Below are positions 9,271-16,766 of a stretch of DNA of 49,309 bases, one piece after another (positions within the stretch are counted from its first letter, which is position 1; each line of letters begins with the position of its first letter). The position numbers and the translations under genes are program-made. Below the pieces are notes generated by a model. That model worked only from the letters and a program-made list of their open reading frames with translations. It was not told where the DNA came from and did not search any database. The DNA is from Muribaculaceae bacterium (GTDB lineage Bacteria > Bacteroidota > Bacteroidia > Bacteroidales > Muribaculaceae), in assembly GCA_029061925.1 (NCBI GenBank), contig JAIDRE010000096.1, positions 1-49,309 of the forward strand, in the 5' to 3' direction.

Positions 9271-10875
9271 TCAGCTACCCAACATCGACTTCATATTTTC
9301 AACCCTAACAGCCGTTTCCTCGATAAGCATATCGGTTACACCGAACGCATCGCCAATCAATGATCGGTCGGCATCTGACAAAAATATGTTGCCTTCGAGG
9401 GCCTTATCGATCTCACTCTTAAGCTTTTGCCAACGGGTTTTTACATCATTAAATTCTACCGTAATCCAGTGGAATTTATCGACAAGCACAGGGTCGGCAG
9501 CTTCGCCACGGCGAGCTCTCGGTAGTCCGTTATCCTTTCTGATCAGCGGATATATTACGCCATCAACCATCACTCCGCCTGCCGACATCTGCAGCTTCAC
9601 GTTCTTGGTCTTTGTACCTGACTGCTTTTTGTATTCAAATGTATTGGTCGCCATAAGCTTTTGCAACATAACAACTTTCATCGTTGCATCGACAAACTGA
9701 ATACCGTCGGCAGGTGTGAAATAATCGAGTTTGGCATAATCCCATTTCGGAATCAAGCAGGTGCCGTCCGGGAAACCTTGTACACCGTAATATGAGCCGA
9801 AAAATTCGGTAAACATATCAAACTGAGGTTTAAATTTGTTTGACGGCTCGGCTTCACCATCGGGATTTATCAATAATCTGAGGTCAGCGTCAATTTTTTC
9901 GAGACGTTTCACAATAGTGTCACCAATACCCTCCACAACAAAGCGGTTGATGTCGATGCGCGTGTCCACGTCGTTCCACTGGCAATGAATCGAAAGAATA
10001 TAGTCCGACATATCGAGCTGAGTGCGTCCGTTCATCATTGCCGAAGTCTGCATCAAATGATAAAACTTACGCCAACGACGGTCTGAAACATAAAATTTCA
10101 TCTTCTCTTCAGCCTCATCTTCTTTTGACGCCAACTTTCGACGTAACGCCTTGACTGCATCAATAACCGACTGGTTAGATTGCACTTTTGTTGACTCTGT
10201 CTGCCATTTTTTGTATAATGTATCGTCAATCAAAAGAGATTCATCAAGCTCAGACGCTGACACGTTTTCAGCCTGAATCATTGCCACGAAATCATCTTCT
10301 GACTTGATACAATTTGAAACCATTCTCACCAAGAAACGATCCCATAAAGCTTCAAGCCCTTCGTCGGGTGCGGGTAGCTCATTACCTGCTGCAATCAGCA
10401 CTTTCATCGGTGTTTTGACGGGATGGCTTCCATTATAAAATGTGTGTTCGTTTATAACGGTGAGAAGCGTGTTTTGAATCGATGGTCCGGCTTTCCAAAT
10501 TTCGTCAAGGAACACGACATCAGCGTCGGGCAAATATCCTTCGGTCAGGCGTTCGTAAACGTCATCGTTTTTGAGCCGGGAGATTGAAACCGGTCCAAAA
10601 ATCTCGTCGGGCGTACTGAATCGCGACATCAGATAATCAAACGATTTTCCGTCCTTGAATATCGTTTTCAGACGCGATGCCACCAAACTTTTGGCGGTTC
10701 CGGGAGGTCCCAGCAAAAATATATTTTCACCGGCAACCGCACACAGCAACGCCATTGCCGCAATCTGCCGTTTCTCATACAACCCTTGAGCTATATGGTC
10801 AATCAGTGCCACCGCATGATCTCTCACCGGTAAACTGAAAAGCGACTCTCCTTCGTTAGATTTATTTCGTTTCAT
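9271..10875 (-). CDS. ravA: MoxR-family AAA+ ATPase RavA-like
   Basis: A 534-residue AAA+ protein. Walker A is GPPGTAKS at residues 56-63; Walker B is VVFLDEIWK near residue 115; sensor 1 is in LIAAGNELPAPDEG, and the arginine-finger region DRFLVRM follows. The long C-terminal half (residues about 290-534) matches the RavA layout with an extra domain after the AAA+ core. It probably remodels protein complexes together with the VWA protein encoded just downstream. Confidence 0.87.
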   Translation of the reverse strand: MKRNKSNEGESLFSLPVRDHAVALIDHIAQGLYEKRQIAAMALLCAVAGENIFLLGPPGTAKSLVASRLKTIFKDGKSFDYLMSRFSTPDEIFGPVSISRLKNDDVYERLTEGYLPDADVVFLDEIWKAGPSIQNTLLTVINEHTFYNGSHPVKTPMKVLIAAGNELPAPDEGLEALWDRFLVRMVSNCIKSEDDFVAMIQAENVSASELDESLLIDDTLYKKWQTESTKVQSNQSVIDAVKALRRKLASKEDEAEEKMKFYVSDRRWRKFYHLMQTSAMMNGRTQLDMSDYILSIHCQWNDVDTRIDINRFVVEGIGDTIVKRLEKIDADLRLLINPDGEAEPSNKFKPQFDMFTEFFGSYYGVQGFPDGTCLIPKWDYAKLDYFTPADGIQFVDATMKVVMLQKLMATNTFEYKKQSGTKTKNVKLQMSAGGVMVDGVIYPLIRKDNGLPRARRGEAADPVLVDKFHWITVEFNDVKTRWQKLKSEIDKALEGNIFLSDADRSLIGDAFGVTDMLIEETAVRVENMKSMLGS

Positions 10876-10901
10876 TGTCTATTATCTGAATTGAATGAAG
10901 T

Positions 10902-10909
10902 CAAAGTTA
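10902..10909 (-). promoter_or_regulatory. Promoter of ravA-viaA
   Basis: The minus strand has TAACTTTG (-7) with TTG at 10930-10932, spaced 20 nt, matching the Bacteroidetes sigma factor consensus. It starts 27 nt before the ravA ATG. Confidence 0.72.
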
Positions 10910-11014
10910 CAGCTTATAGTCGAAAGAAACAACAAAATCACCAAAAGTTTCGAGTATAACAGTAAAGATTTTGTTAAATCGATAAAAGTTTGTGTGTATA
11001 GTCGAAAAATTTTT

Positions 11015-11584
11015 CTACGATATTTGCTTTATGACATGTCTAAATTGCGATCGGAGTGTCGAGGTTAGACGGGAGATGCTGCTATATCGTTGACCGGTAG
11101 TGAAACATTTGTGGAGAGCAGATTCAAGAGTGGGGATAGTCATATTTACCGGGAGGATTGAAGTGAGTTTTGTATCACCTGTTGCAATAATATATTTTAT
11201 GAATCCGTCGATGATAAACATTTCGGGATGAGCGGCGTAGTCGATTGATTTGAATACGTTTTGAGTTGGCGCGGTTTGTTCGGTTTGTTGAATTTCTTGT
11301 TTTGCTTCTTCGGCTTGGCGGGCTTTTTCCATTGCCTCATGTTCTTCACGGGCTTTCTTAGCCTCACGGCGTTTGCGCATACGTTCGCGACGTTCGGCAT
11401 CGAGCGCCACTTCGTCAGCAATCGAACGCATGAAAGTTCTGACCTCTTCGCCCATAAAACATGGAGGAGTCATGCGACCATGAAACAGAAAGTCGTAGAG
11501 TGCGATGATACATTTTTCGCGCTGTACACGGTGCATGTCGTCAAGACGTTTTACCCAAGATTTTTTGAATACGATTTTTTCCAT
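11015..11584 (-). CDS. Unknown protein with charged linker (possibly DUF6291-like)
   Basis: A 189-residue protein with no signal peptide. Residues 1-60 (FKKSWVKRLDDMHRVQREKC onward, then ALYDFLFHGR) resemble the helical N-terminal module of DUF6291-type proteins found in Bacteroidetes mobile elements; this is a tentative match from memory. Residues about 60-110 are a highly charged Arg/Lys/Glu/Ala helix or coiled coil, then a Gln/Thr linker. The C-terminal 80 residues (from FKSIDYAAHPEMF) look like a small folded domain. It is a single gene with its own -7 element at 11631. I cannot assign a function. Confidence 0.65.
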   Translation of the reverse strand: MEKIVFKKSWVKRLDDMHRVQREKCIIALYDFLFHGRMTPPCFMGEEVRTFMRSIADEVALDAERRERMRKRREAKKAREEHEAMEKARQAEEAKQEIQQTEQTAPTQNVFKSIDYAAHPEMFIIDGFIKYIIATGDTKLTSILPVNMTIPTLESALHKCFTTGQRYSSISRLTSTLRSQFRHVIKQIS

Positions 11585-11630
11585 AGTGAAAATAGTTTAA
11601 TGATTAAGATTGTGATTAAATTTTCTGCTG

Positions 11631-11638
11631 CAAAGTTA
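11631..11638 (-). promoter_or_regulatory. -7 element for the unknown gene at 11015-11584
   Basis: TAACTTTG on the minus strand, 47 nt before the ATG. The nearest upstream TTG-like box (11663) is 24 nt away, longer than usual, so this is a moderate call. Confidence 0.5.
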
Positions 11639-11714
11639 CGTTTGGACAAGGTCAGTTTTTTGCAAAAAGGTAACAAATGGAGTGGTATTGATAATCAAAA
11701 ACTTATATAAATTC

Positions 11715-11735
11715 GGACGCATGAGCCGTGCGCCC
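11715..11735. repeat. REP-like palindrome, left copy
   Basis: Arms GGACGCATG and CGTGCGCCC around AGC form a 9-bp stem with one mismatch and one G-T wobble. Its reverse complement matches the right palindrome at about 16 of 21 positions, so the two are inverted copies of one motif. Confidence 0.65.
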
Positions 11736-11765
11736 ATACCACCATTCTAATATGCTGGTTGGCAG

Positions 11766-11786
11766 GGACGTACGGTTCGTACGTCC
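11766..11786. repeat. REP-like palindrome, right copy (inverted)
   Basis: Arms GGACGTACG and CGTACGTCC are perfect reverse complements around a GTT loop. Outer bases TGGCA (11760-11764) and TGCCA (11791-11795) can extend the stem. With the left copy it forms a REPIN/BIME-like pair separated by 30 nt. Confidence 0.75.
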
Positions 11787-11851
11787 ACGGTGCCACGCCA
11801 GTGTTCCCAAATCTAATTTGTACTGAGAGTTTTATGCAGTGTCATTTTGGT

Positions 11852-11883
11852 TTTGCATATCTCGCTCTTTTTGGTTACTTTTG
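11852..11883 (+). promoter_or_regulatory. Promoter of the DUF4290-rimM operon
   Basis: TTTG at 11852-11855, 20-nt spacer, then TACTTTTG at 11876-11883, an excellent match to the Bacteroidetes consensus. Transcription would start near 11890, which rules out the in-frame TTG at 11847 as a start and supports the ATG at 11904. Confidence 0.8.
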
Positions 11884-11903
11884 CAAATCAATTAGAAATC
11901 AAT

Positions 11904-12485
11904 ATGCTAACATATAATACTCAACTTCCCGCTATCAAACTGCCCGAATATGGGCGTAACATACAAAAAATGGTCGATCTGTGTCTCACTATCCAAAACC
12001 GTGAAGAGCGCAATCGATGTGCCCAATCAATTATCAAAGCTATGGGAACGCTGTTTCCTGCGATACGTGATAGCGAGGACGGGATTCGCAAATTGTGGGA
12101 TCACCTCTACATCATGTCGGGCTTTGCGCTTGATGTCGATTTTCCATACGAGGTTATTCAGCCCGAAAACTTGAATACCGAACCGGCTAAAATACCTTAT
12201 AACTACCAGTATAACGACAGCCGCCACTATGGTCGTCACATCATCTCGATGATAAACACCATCATATCGATGCAACCGGGAGTTGAACGCGATACGCTCA
12301 CGATGCTGGTTGCCAACCAGATGAAAAAAACTATGGTTCAGGAGAATGGAGACGTTGAAGACACTCGCATTTTCAATGACCTTGCAATTCTCTCTCATGG
12401 CGAAATTCGTTTATCACCCAGCTTTTGCGCCCTTAACGACTATAAAATCTTCACTGTCGAAGGTAAGAAAAAGAAGAAAAAATGA
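11904..12485 (+). CDS. DUF4290 family protein
   Basis: A 193-residue cytoplasmic protein recognised as the Bacteroidetes-restricted DUF4290 family. Typical segments are LPEYGRNIQKMVDLC near the N-terminus, NREERNRCAQSII, and the central RHYGRHIISMI. The C-terminus ends in a run of Lys. Its function is unknown; conserved placement just before rimM suggests a link to translation or ribosome biogenesis. The start is set by the promoter, which lies over the upstream alternative. The stop overlaps the rimM ATG by 4 nt. Confidence 0.85.
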   Translation: MLTYNTQLPAIKLPEYGRNIQKMVDLCLTIQNREERNRCAQSIIKAMGTLFPAIRDSEDGIRKLWDHLYIMSGFALDVDFPYEVIQPENLNTEPAKIPYNYQYNDSRHYGRHIISMINTIISMQPGVERDTLTMLVANQMKKTMVQENGDVEDTRIFNDLAILSHGEIRLSPSFCALNDYKIFTVEGKKKKKK

Positions 12486-13009
12486 TTCAGCGCAACTCTC
12501 TTTCAGAAGTCGGACGCTTTGCCCGTCCCCACGGAATCAACGGCGAAATCACAGCCTCGCTTGACTATGAGCTATCGCCCGATGACCTGCGCTGTGTCAT
12601 TGTAGAAATTGATGGCATTTTCGTGCCGTTTTTTGTCAATTCGTTCCGTCCGAAAGGTCACGAAAATTATCTGTTGACTATCGACGGGATAGAATCAGAC
12701 AATGAGGCTAAACTACTGTCAAACAAAACAATCTATGCGCTCACCAACGAGTTGCCTGAAAGTTTTGAAAACGAGGATTCTGATGGAATTTATGCCTCAG
12801 ATCTCATCGGCTGGACCATCACCGAAGATGAAAACCCGTTAGGCGTAATCGAAGATGTTGACGACTCGACAGCCAATGTTCTTCTGATTGTCAAGACAAT
12901 CGACGGCGCGACAATCTATGTTCCGCTTGCCGACGAACTCATCAATGCAATCGACTCCGATACTAACACTGTTGATGTTACCTTGCCCGACGGCATCAAA
13001 GACCTCTGA
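12482..13009 (+). CDS. rimM: Ribosome maturation factor RimM
   Basis: A 175-residue protein, the usual RimM length. The N-terminal beta-barrel carries VGRFARPHGINGEITA, and the C-terminal PRC-barrel starts near YASDLIGWTI and ends with VPLADELINAID. RimM binds S19 in the 30S head and assists 16S rRNA 3'-domain maturation. It overlaps the DUF4290 gene by 4 nt and is followed 4 nt later by trmN6, a translation-related cluster. Confidence 0.93.
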   Translation: MIQRNSLSEVGRFARPHGINGEITASLDYELSPDDLRCVIVEIDGIFVPFFVNSFRPKGHENYLLTIDGIESDNEAKLLSNKTIYALTNELPESFENEDSDGIYASDLIGWTITEDENPLGVIEDVDDSTANVLLIVKTIDGATIYVPLADELINAIDSDTNTVDVTLPDGIKDL

Positions 13010-13013
13010 TTCA

Positions 13014-13733
13014 ATGGGGACAAATCCTAATCGGAATTCGACGTTCCGTTTCAAACAATTTGAGATTGACAATTCGGTCAGCGCCATGAAAGTGGGCACC
13101 GACGGCGTTCTTCTCGGAGCGTGGGCAACCGCTGACAATCCCCTCTCAATTCTTGACATCGGAGCCGGTACAGGCCTAATTTCAATTATGCTTGCCCAAC
13201 GGTTTACCAACGCTACGATAACAGGCATTGAAATCGATTCTGCCGCCACCCAAGAGGCTCAAAAAAACGTTAAGGCATCTCACTGGAGCGACCGAATAAC
13301 GGTTGAATGTTGCGATTTTTGCCAATGGGAAACAAGTGCGAAATTTGACCTGATAGTTTCCAATCCTCCGTTTTTCACAAACGGAATAAAATCGCCTGAC
13401 AGCTCACGAGCTTCAGCCCGACATGCCGCACAACTCTCTCCCAAATCAATCATCGAGAAAGGTTCATCGCTATTGACCGATGATGGAGTCCTCGCGATGA
13501 TTATTCCGACTGAAATGATTGATAATCTTATCTTTAGCGCAATACTTAACCATCTTAATACGCATGAGATTATGACTGTCACAACCCGCATTGGTAAACC
13601 GGCAAAGCGTGCACTTATATCGTTCAGCCGTCAGCCCTCGCTACTCGCTAAAACCGAACTCGTTATCAGCGACCAAAACGGTTATACGACCCAATATCGC
13701 AACTTAACAAAAGATTTCTATCTTCAATTTTAA
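13014..13733 (+). CDS. trmN6: tRNA1(Val) (adenine(37)-N6)-methyltransferase
   Basis: A 239-residue SAM methyltransferase. FKQFEIDNSVSAMKVGTDGV is the family's N-terminal signature; SAM motif I is LDIGAGTGLIS; the catalytic NPPF motif appears as VSNPPFF, typical of N6-adenine methyltransferases. It matches YfiC/TrmN6, which methylates A37 of tRNA1(Val). The start at 13014 lies 4 nt after rimM; the longer in-frame extension reads through rimM and is rejected. Confidence 0.88.
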   Translation: MGTNPNRNSTFRFKQFEIDNSVSAMKVGTDGVLLGAWATADNPLSILDIGAGTGLISIMLAQRFTNATITGIEIDSAATQEAQKNVKASHWSDRITVECCDFCQWETSAKFDLIVSNPPFFTNGIKSPDSSRASARHAAQLSPKSIIEKGSSLLTDDGVLAMIIPTEMIDNLIFSAILNHLNTHEIMTVTTRIGKPAKRALISFSRQPSLLAKTELVISDQNGYTTQYRNLTKDFYLQF

Positions 13734-13740
13734 AATAGCT

Positions 13741-14661
13741 ATGGTAAATCAGTTTCAACCAACGCCTCCCGATAATTCCGGCAGACTCGCTATCCGTCCC
13801 TCCGTCAGCCTGATTTTACTTGCCTGCATGTTCATCTTTTTCTTGATGGTAGCAGCTTTTATCATGCAATTTTTGGTATCAAAGATTCCCAATCAGGCAG
13901 GGGCTCTCAGAATAGGTGCTGTCATGCAAGACATTTTGGTGTTCATCATCCCGGCTATTGCAACGGCAATGGTTTCGACCAGGTTACCAGCCCGACTTCT
14001 GAGAGTCGATCGCACTCCGACACACCACCTGGTTCTCGTGACGTTGGCAGTTATGCTCGTTTCGGTTCCGGCAATGAATATGCTGGTCGAATGGAACGAC
14101 TCGATTGAACTTCCCGAATCAATGGCAGGGATAGCAGCACAAATGAGAGCAATGGAAGATGCCGCACAGAAATCAGTTGAGATTCTGATGGGTGGATCAA
14201 GCATTGGATCGCTCATAATCAGCATTTTAATTATCGGAATAATGGCTGGATTCAGCGAAGAACTGTTTTTTCGCGGAGCATTGCAACGCCTAATTTCATT
14301 CAGTACAAATATTCACGTCGCAATATGGCTTACCGCATTTATTTTCAGCGCGTTCCATCTTCAATTTTTCGGATTTTTCCCTCGTCTGTTGCTTGGCGCA
14401 TTCTTTGGCTATCTGCTTTATTGGAGCGGGTCCCTCTGGTTGCCCATTGCCGCCCACGTTTTCAATAACTCGATGGTGGCAATTGTACAATGGATGAGAC
14501 AACGCCAGCTGATAGGTGTCGATCTCGACAAGGTCGGTTCTGATGCCGGAAATGCCCCCGACATGATACTTTTTATCGTAAGTCTCGTCCTGACAATTGT
14601 CGGTATCGTAATATTATATCGTATCAGTCAATCAGTTCATTGCCTATCTCAAAAAAAATGA
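13741..14661 (+). CDS. CPBP (CAAX/Rce1-like) intramembrane metalloprotease
   Basis: A 306-residue polytopic membrane protein with about seven to eight hydrophobic segments. The CPBP catalytic motifs are present: SEELFFRGALQR near residue 175 (EExxxR), the FxxxH motif in FSAFHLQFF, and HVFNN near residue 240. Bacterial members often process peptides or act in bacteriocin immunity; in this housekeeping context the substrate is unknown. It is the last gene of the DUF4290-rimM-trmN6 operon, and the uvrB promoter overlaps its stop codon. Confidence 0.87.
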   Translation: MVNQFQPTPPDNSGRLAIRPSVSLILLACMFIFFLMVAAFIMQFLVSKIPNQAGALRIGAVMQDILVFIIPAIATAMVSTRLPARLLRVDRTPTHHLVLVTLAVMLVSVPAMNMLVEWNDSIELPESMAGIAAQMRAMEDAAQKSVEILMGGSSIGSLIISILIIGIMAGFSEELFFRGALQRLISFSTNIHVAIWLTAFIFSAFHLQFFGFFPRLLLGAFFGYLLYWSGSLWLPIAAHVFNNSMVAIVQWMRQRQLIGVDLDKVGSDAGNAPDMILFIVSLVLTIVGIVILYRISQSVHCLSQKK

Positions 14662-14670
14662 GTAACTTTG
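14640..14670 (+). promoter_or_regulatory. Promoter of uvrB-ygiQ
   Basis: TTG at 14640-14642, 20-nt spacer, TAACTTTG at 14663-14670. It overlaps the end of the preceding gene. I see no clear LexA-type palindrome. Confidence 0.75.
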
Positions 14671-14693
14671 CAAGTTAACATTTTTTCAAAGCA

Positions 14694-16766
14694 ATGAATT
14701 TTAAACTCTCCTCTCTATACAAACCCACCGGCGACCAGCCTCAGGCTATCGAAGCTCTCGTAAAAGGCGTTAATGACGGACTCCCCGCTCAGACCCTGCT
14801 CGGTGTGACCGGTTCGGGTAAGACATTCACAATGGCTAATCTCATCGAGCGTGTCAATCGCCCGACGCTTATTTTAAGCCACAACAAAACCTTGGCAGCC
14901 CAGCTCTACAGCGAGTTCAAGTCGTTTTTCCCCGAGAACTCGGTGCAGTATTTCGTGTCATATTACGACTATTACCAGCCTGAGGCATACATTCCGTCGG
15001 TCGATAAATATATCGAAAAAGACCTGATGATCAATGACGAAATCGAGCGATTACGACTCGCCACGGTTTCTGCTTTGCTGTCAGGACGACGTGACGTTGT
15101 CGTTGTGTCGTCGGTATCATGTATCTACGGTATGGGCAACCCCGAAGATTTTGACAGCAACGTAATTGATATAAAGGTTGGACAACGCATATCACGCAAC
15201 GAATTTATGCGCCGTCTTGCCGAGTCACTGTATAGCCGCACCGAAACCGAACTTCAACGTGGCACATTCCGCGTCAAGGGCGACACAGTTGACATCTCGC
15301 TCGCCTACGAAGAAATCATGATTCGTGTGATGTTTTGGGGCGATGAAATCGAGTCAATCCACACCTTGCATCCGGTCGATAACGTGTCGCTCGGCAGCCA
15401 CGACGAGTTCCGCATCTACCCTGCCAACCTGTTTGTTACATCCCGTGAACGACTCGGATCGGCAATCGGACAAATCGAAATTGACCTCGGCAATCAGGTT
15501 GACGCTTTCTATAATGAAGGACGTGTGCTTGAAGGCAAACGTCTCTATGAGCGAGTGACTTACGACGTCGAAATGATACGCGAAATCGGACACTGCTCCG
15601 GCATCGAAAACTACAGCCGATATTTTGACGGTCGTCAGCCCGGCATGCGCCCGTTCTGCCTGCTCGACTATTTCCCCAAAGACTATCTGACAATCATCGA
15701 CGAAAGCCACGTAACCGTTCCGCAAATCAGAGGAATGTATGGCGGTGACCGCTCTCGCAAACTCAACCTTGTTGAATACGGGTTCCGTCTTGAGGCAGCA
15801 CTCGACAACCGACCTCTCACTTTTGAAGAATTCAGCGGACTGACCAACCAGACTGTATATGTCAGTGCAACACCTGCCGATTATGAACTTGAGCAATCAG
15901 AAGGCGTTGTTGTTGAACAGATTATACGTCCGACCGGACTTCTCGACCCTGTTATCAGCGTTCGACCGTCGCTCAATCAAATCGACGACCTGCTTGAAGA
16001 AATCAACAAGCGCATTCAACGTGACGAACGTGTACTTGTCACCACCCTCACCAAACGAATGGCTGAGGAATTGAACGAATACTTCCTGCGTCTCGACATC
16101 AAGACCGCCTATATCCACTCCGATGTCAAATCGCTTGAACGTGTGGCAATTCTCGATGGATTGCGTTCGGGCGAATATGACGTTCTGATCGGCGTCAACC
16201 TTCTGCGTGAGGGTCTCGACTTGCCCGAAGTGTCGCTTGTAGCAATCCTCGATGCCGACAAAGAGGGCTTCCTACGCTCTCACCGCTCTCTGACTCAGAC
16301 CGTTGGACGTGCTGCCCGAAACCTCAATGGCGAAGTCATAATGTATGCCGACAAAATCACCGAGAGCATGCAGCAAACTATTGACGAAACCAACCGTCGC
16401 CGCGACCTTCAGCTCAAATACAACGAAGAACACGGCATCACACCGACCGCCATCATCAAAGCCCGCAACCGCATCATCGGGCTCGACCGTGATGATGACG
16501 ATACATCGGTTTCAACCGCCAAGGCTCGGAATAAAGCCAAAGCCGAACAGATACCCTACAGCAACGAATACTCAACCCATGTTGACATTGCCGCCGACCC
16601 TGTGGTTAAGTATATGAGCCACAAAGAGGTTATGGCGTCAATCTCACACCTGCGCCACGAGATGCTTGCCGCCGCCAAGAAAATGGAATTTATGGAAGCC
16701 GCCCGTCTCCGTGACGAAATCATAAAACTCGAACTATATGCCGAAACTCTCCAACCCGAAGAATAA
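14694..16766 (+). CDS. uvrB: Excinuclease ABC subunit B
   Basis: A 690-residue nucleotide-excision repair helicase. Walker A is GVTGSGKT at residues 37-44; the damage-probing beta-hairpin region is FVSYYDYYQPEAYIPSVDKY; Walker B-like IIDESH is followed by VTVPQ; helicase motifs V and VI are LLREGLDLPEV and TQTVGRAARN. The C-terminal UVR motif (about residues 650-682) contacts UvrC. The length is normal. The 3' end overlaps the annotated start of ygiQ by 29 nt. Confidence 0.97.
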   Translation: MNFKLSSLYKPTGDQPQAIEALVKGVNDGLPAQTLLGVTGSGKTFTMANLIERVNRPTLILSHNKTLAAQLYSEFKSFFPENSVQYFVSYYDYYQPEAYIPSVDKYIEKDLMINDEIERLRLATVSALLSGRRDVVVVSSVSCIYGMGNPEDFDSNVIDIKVGQRISRNEFMRRLAESLYSRTETELQRGTFRVKGDTVDISLAYEEIMIRVMFWGDEIESIHTLHPVDNVSLGSHDEFRIYPANLFVTSRERLGSAIGQIEIDLGNQVDAFYNEGRVLEGKRLYERVTYDVEMIREIGHCSGIENYSRYFDGRQPGMRPFCLLDYFPKDYLTIIDESHVTVPQIRGMYGGDRSRKLNLVEYGFRLEAALDNRPLTFEEFSGLTNQTVYVSATPADYELEQSEGVVVEQIIRPTGLLDPVISVRPSLNQIDDLLEEINKRIQRDERVLVTTLTKRMAEELNEYFLRLDIKTAYIHSDVKSLERVAILDGLRSGEYDVLIGVNLLREGLDLPEVSLVAILDADKEGFLRSHRSLTQTVGRAARNLNGEVIMYADKITESMQQTIDETNRRRDLQLKYNEEHGITPTAIIKARNRIIGLDRDDDDTSVSTAKARNKAKAEQIPYSNEYSTHVDIAADPVVKYMSHKEVMASISHLRHEMLAAAKKMEFMEAARLRDEIIKLELYAETLQPEE

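Larger units (their letters stand above)
11585..11903. other. Intergenic region between divergent genes
   Basis: 319 nt without a supportable gene. It holds, left to right, a minus-strand -7 TAACTTTG (11631-11638) for the unknown gene, the REP-like inverted pair (11715-11786), and the plus-strand promoter of the DUF4290 operon (11852-11883). Confidence 0.8.

Noticed and set aside
11724-11778. Resemblance to group II intron domain V (GAGCCGTGCG ... CGTACGGTTC).
   Set aside because: The distal loop is far longer than the usual short domain V loop, no domain VI or reverse transcriptase is nearby, and two inverted REP-like palindromes explain the pairing better.
14640-14693. SOS-box control of uvrB.
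   Set aside because: The promoter region shows no convincing inverted repeat beyond the promoter boxes.
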